A DNA stretch of 64,000 nucleotides, taken from positions 62,001 to 126,000 of the forward strand of contig JBDSQB010000005.1 in NCBI GenBank assembly GCA_039930045.1. The letters run 5' to 3'. The notes under the pieces are model-generated. The model was given only the letters and a program-made list of their open reading frames with translations, ran no database searches and was not told the DNA's origin. Positions 61,515 to 64,000 of this stretch are shown here, piece by piece (within the stretch, counting starts at the first letter, position 1; each line of letters starts with the position of its first letter). The stretch comes from Chthoniobacterales bacterium (GTDB lineage: Bacteria > Verrucomicrobiota > Verrucomicrobiia > Chthoniobacterales > DASVRZ01). Made by a program: the position numbers and the translations under genes.

Positions 61515-62084
61515 CCATTGTCTGCCCTTTAGCCCCTGTTCTTGGACCCTCCAAGGATCTGGGATGGCTTTATTCTTGAGTGCATATTTGGGTGCACGAG
61601 GCTGAAGATGCTACCCGCCGCTTGAAGGAGTCACTGACAGACTGACTCTCATCTAGAGACCGTAACGGCTTGATTGCATCGGAAGATGTTAGCTTTGAGT
61701 GTCACGGCCATTCAAGCTATCCGGTCTTCGCACCAGAAATCTTTCGGCTCGACTGGTCCGGAAGGACAGGAGGAGGCTACGGGCACTGGTGCTGAAACAG
61801 GCCGAGGCGCTGGCAGACTCGTGGACCCTTGGCTTGAGCCATAGAACACCGCTGCCCGAAAATCGATTATGGTAGCGCGGCTCATCGAGCAGTCACGAGA
61901 TACAAGCTGGCTTGAGGTTTCAAGAAAACATGACATGCTCCGATTCATTGAAGGACAAAATTAAGACTGATCCTACCCGCAATATGTCTGCGCACATGGC
62001 CGAACGTCAGTGAATATGCCTTAACTATTGCCTTAAGATAAGCATTCAAAACGCTGATAATCGACGCAGGTCGTTCAAATCACT
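61515..62084. other. Intergenic region before tRNA-Arg, no gene supported
   Basis: 570 bases with scattered stops in all frames apart from a 78-residue minus-strand frame (61712-61948) that has no recognisable motif. It may contain a decayed gene. I see no integrase, no clear direct repeat of the tRNA 3' end and no strong hairpin. Confidence 0.5.
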
Positions 62085-62156
62085 GTCTCCATAGTTCAAC
62101 GGATAGAACGAGGGTTTCCTAAACTCTAGATCTGGGTTCGATTCCCGGTGGAGACA
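62085..62156 (+). tRNA. tRNA-Arg (anticodon CCU)
   Basis: Acceptor stem GTCTCCA (62085-62091) pairs with TGGAGAC (62149-62155); A at 62156 is the discriminator and no CCA is encoded. The anticodon stem AGGGT/ACTCT (with one G-T pair) encloses the loop TTCCTAA, giving anticodon CCT. The T arm reads CTGGG-TTCGATT-CCCGG. Confidence 0.95.
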
Positions 62157-62283
62157 CTCTTTTGGATTGTTTTCCACTCATTCGTGAGAAAGATCAGCCA
62201 TTTTTCCAAAAAAACATTTGTCACAAACGAGAATCGGTGGTTTATAGCTCGAACTCCCCAGTTACTTCATATTCTCCCCGACT

Positions 62284-62418
62284 ATGTTCATCATGTTTTC
62301 CCTCATCGGAGCTGTCTTTTTGACCGGCTCCCTAATGCTCTTGTGGGCCAATTTCAATGCTGTCGAAGGCTACGAAGACGAAGAGGGTTTTCATACTGGC
62401 CGCCGTTCCAAGCGCTAG
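62284..62418 (+). CDS. Possible 44-residue single-TM protein
   Basis: A short ORF with ATG at 62284. A hydrophobic helix (MFIMFSLIGAVFLTGSLMLL) is followed by WANFNAVEGYEDEEGF and the basic end RRSKR. The clean order of hydrophobic, acidic and basic parts makes it look like a genuine small membrane protein. It overlaps the end of the convergent ubiE/menG gene by 4 bases. No family is recognised and no clear ribosome-binding site is seen. Confidence 0.5.
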   Translation: MFIMFSLIGAVFLTGSLMLLWANFNAVEGYEDEEGFHTGRRSKR

Positions 62419-63104
62419 GCACTTTTTCTCGCCTGATAAAGGCTAACGATGCCGCCCGCCAGTTGCCGTGATTCGGATGCAACTCCGCCCACTTGCTCCA
62501 TGAGACCGGTCATTTGCCTGCCGCTCGGAAAAGCCTCGATGGATTCGCCCAGATAATCGTAGGCGCACTTTTCTCCAGTTAGCAGGCCAGCGAGACGCGG
62601 GAGAAAATGCCGCAGATAGAGGCGATAGGGGAGCCTGAGAAAATTGCACGGCATCGAGAAATCCAGAACGAGTAAGAGTCCGTTGGGCTGGAGGACGCGC
62701 AGGAATTCACGCAGCGCCGTCTCGTAGGACGCCATGTTGCGGAGCCCAAAGGCCACGGTGAGCACGTCGAATGTGTCATTGGCAAAAGGCAGCCGCGTGC
62801 CATCGGCACCTGTGAGATTCGGCACGTTTTTCAACTTGGCTTCGGCGAGCATGGGCAGGCAAAAATCGGCCGCGACGACTTCCGCTTCCGGGCAATATTT
62901 TGCCAGGGTCAATGCCAGATCGCCGCTGCCTGTGGCCAGATCGAGGATCAGACGGGGCCGGTGGGCCGCTGCGATTTTGCCAATCCGCCGACGCCAGCCG
63001 TAGTCGAGGCCGAGACTAAGAACATGATTCGCCAGGTCGTAGCGCCGGGCGATTTTCCCGAACATCGTCTGAATGAAGACCGGATTCTGCGGGTGGGCTT
63101 CCAT
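62415..63104 (-). CDS. ubiE/menG: Demethylmenaquinone/ubiquinone methyltransferase
   Basis: 229 residues, class I SAM-dependent methyltransferase. FIQTMFGKIARRYDLANHVLSLGLDYGWRR is the UbiE/MenG N-terminal block. LILDLATGSGDLALTLAKY holds motif I, DVLTVAFGLRNMASYETALREFLRVLQP the family signature, and LLLVLDFSMP the next strand. It methylates the quinone ring in menaquinone or ubiquinone synthesis, acting in the cytoplasm near the membrane. The length is normal. It lies one base after the FHA-cyclase gene stop region and may share its transcript. Confidence 0.93.
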   Translation of the reverse strand: MEAHPQNPVFIQTMFGKIARRYDLANHVLSLGLDYGWRRRIGKIAAAHRPRLILDLATGSGDLALTLAKYCPEAEVVAADFCLPMLAEAKLKNVPNLTGADGTRLPFANDTFDVLTVAFGLRNMASYETALREFLRVLQPNGLLLVLDFSMPCNFLRLPYRLYLRHFLPRLAGLLTGEKCAYDYLGESIEAFPSGRQMTGLMEQVGGVASESRQLAGGIVSLYQARKSA

Positions 63105-64000
63105 TCAATTCGAGGGCTGGGAAAGAAGCGTGTCGGCTTGCGGCGTGCGCCAGTCGGCGAGACCGAAGACGCGCACGCGCTGGTTTTTGCCTTTGAGTTG
63201 ACGCTCCCCGAGGTCGTTCAGGGCGGGTTGCGGACGAAGTTCATTCGCAAAATCTTCGGAGAGAACGATGTCCTGGTTTAGCTCCTTCATCACCGATTCG
63301 AGCCGGAAAGCCGTGTTCACCGCATCGCCGATAATCGTGGCATCGCGCTGGGCCACGAGTCCGATATTTCCACAAGTGACCGGGCCAAAGTGCAATGCGA
63401 CTCCCACGCGAAACCGTGCATCCGTCTCCAGCCAGGTGCGCTTCTCGGTTGCCGCGAGAAACTTCTGCCCCACAGCCAGCGCGGCGGCGCATTCGACCCC
63501 TGAGATCGTGCCCTGACTCGGCTTCGGCCAGTAGGCGAGAATGGCGTCGCCGATAAATTTATCAATCGTGCCGCCGGAGAGATTGACGATATTTCCCGCC
63601 TCCGCAAACCAGCTCCCGAGGCCGCGCGCCAGCAGATCGGGAGTCGTCGTTTCCGCCACGGTGCTGAACCCCCGGATGTCGCAGACGAGGATCGCCACGT
63701 GCTGGATCGACGAATCCGTGCCCGCTCCAGTCGTGCCAATGGTCACATCGACGACGCCATCGCCATCTGAGTCGCCTTCTTCAAAGGTCTCGAAACGCAG
63801 CTCGTGATTGGAAATGCGGATCACGGCATTTTGCTCGAGCGTCACCGGAGTAACAACGCGATGGCCGTTGACATAGGTCCCGTTGCGACTGCCGAGATCC
63901 ATCAATTGATATTGAACTCCGTTGAAGCAGCGAATGAGCGAATGCTGCCGCGAGACGCGCGGATCGGACGACAGACAGACCGTGTTGTCCGGCGTGCGGC
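63105..64000 (-). CDS. FHA-domain class III adenylate/guanylate cyclase (N-terminus outside window)
   Basis: The frame is open to the window edge, so the start is missing. The visible N-terminal part continues an FHA domain: PDNTVCLSSDPRVSRQHSLI followed by LMDLGSRNGTYVNGHRV. After a short acidic linker (GDSDGDGVVDV) comes a class III nucleotide cyclase domain with metal Asp in VAILVCDIRGFSTV, the second Asp in DKFIGDAILAYW and VALHFGPVTCGNIG. It ends with the family-typical LKGKNQRVRVFGL. It makes cAMP or cGMP under control of a phosphothreonine partner. FHA-cyclase fusions occur in several phyla. The substrate choice cannot be decided from what is visible. Confidence 0.9.
   Translation of the reverse strand, partial: RTPDNTVCLSSDPRVSRQHSLIRCFNGVQYQLMDLGSRNGTYVNGHRVVTPVTLEQNAVIRISNHELRFETFEEGDSDGDGVVDVTIGTTGAGTDSSIQHVAILVCDIRGFSTVAETTTPDLLARGLGSWFAEAGNIVNLSGGTIDKFIGDAILAYWPKPSQGTISGVECAAALAVGQKFLAATEKRTWLETDARFRVGVALHFGPVTCGNIGLVAQRDATIIGDAVNTAFRLESVMKELNQDIVLSEDFANELRPQPALNDLGERQLKGKNQRVRVFGLADWRTPQADTLLSQPSN

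Overview
The window looks like chromosome of a verrucomicrobial bacterium, probably of the Chthoniobacter/Spartobacteria type. The signs are moderately high GC, PEP-CTERM sorting tails, autotransporter-type beta-strand repeat proteins, remains of a Verru_Chthon pseudopilin cassette, H-x9-DG-like pseudopilins, sialate O-acetylesterase/SGNH exported enzymes, and many starts without an obvious Shine-Dalgarno sequence. This is inference from protein features; no database search was run. Gene functions come from motif recognition only.

Layout. (1) 1-31.5 kb is mostly housekeeping. It holds a YceH end, two adjacent histidine kinases, a tRNA-Pro, TreZ, an FHA protein and an Mpl-like muropeptide ligase. 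Next come three overlapping or abutting glycosyltransferase genes, an aldo/keto reductase remnant, an RG-rich unknown protein, acpP, a DUF2339 membrane protein and a deoC-aldehyde dehydrogenase operon. YceI, an Lrp-type regulator divergent from gltB, a PEP-CTERM protein and GlgX close the section. (2) 31.5-34 kb is a decaying pseudopilin cassette. (3) 34-50.6 kb is a glycan or sugar utilisation block: two Gfo/Idh/MocA oxidoreductases, an exported sialate O-acetylesterase-type esterase, an operon of a large exported TIM-barrel-like protein with a pseudopilin and an FAD oxidoreductase, an IclR regulator, a CBM-like exported protein, a GH38 alpha-mannosidase and a sodium:solute symporter. (4) 50.7-60.3 kb encodes two modular exported SGNH esterases and two paralogous 594-residue PEP-CTERM/beta-strand-repeat surface proteins, followed by a divergent AraC regulator. 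(5) 61.5-64 kb returns to core functions: tRNA-Arg, a 44-residue membrane ORF, UbiE/MenG and an FHA-adenylate cyclase cut by the window edge.

The most interesting signal is a shared palindromic element, core GTTC-AMCTAATG-GAAC. It lies upstream of the esterase gene (36976), between the IclR gene and the large exported-protein operon (44439), and between the CBM-like gene and the mannosidase-symporter operon (46024, as an 11-bp perfect inverted repeat). I infer that these are operators of the local IclR protein and define a scattered glycan-use regulon. A second pattern is a shared promoter and leader in front of both 594-residue surface proteins. A third is a split, translationally coupled version of an ALDH16-like two-domain aldehyde dehydrogenase next to deoC.
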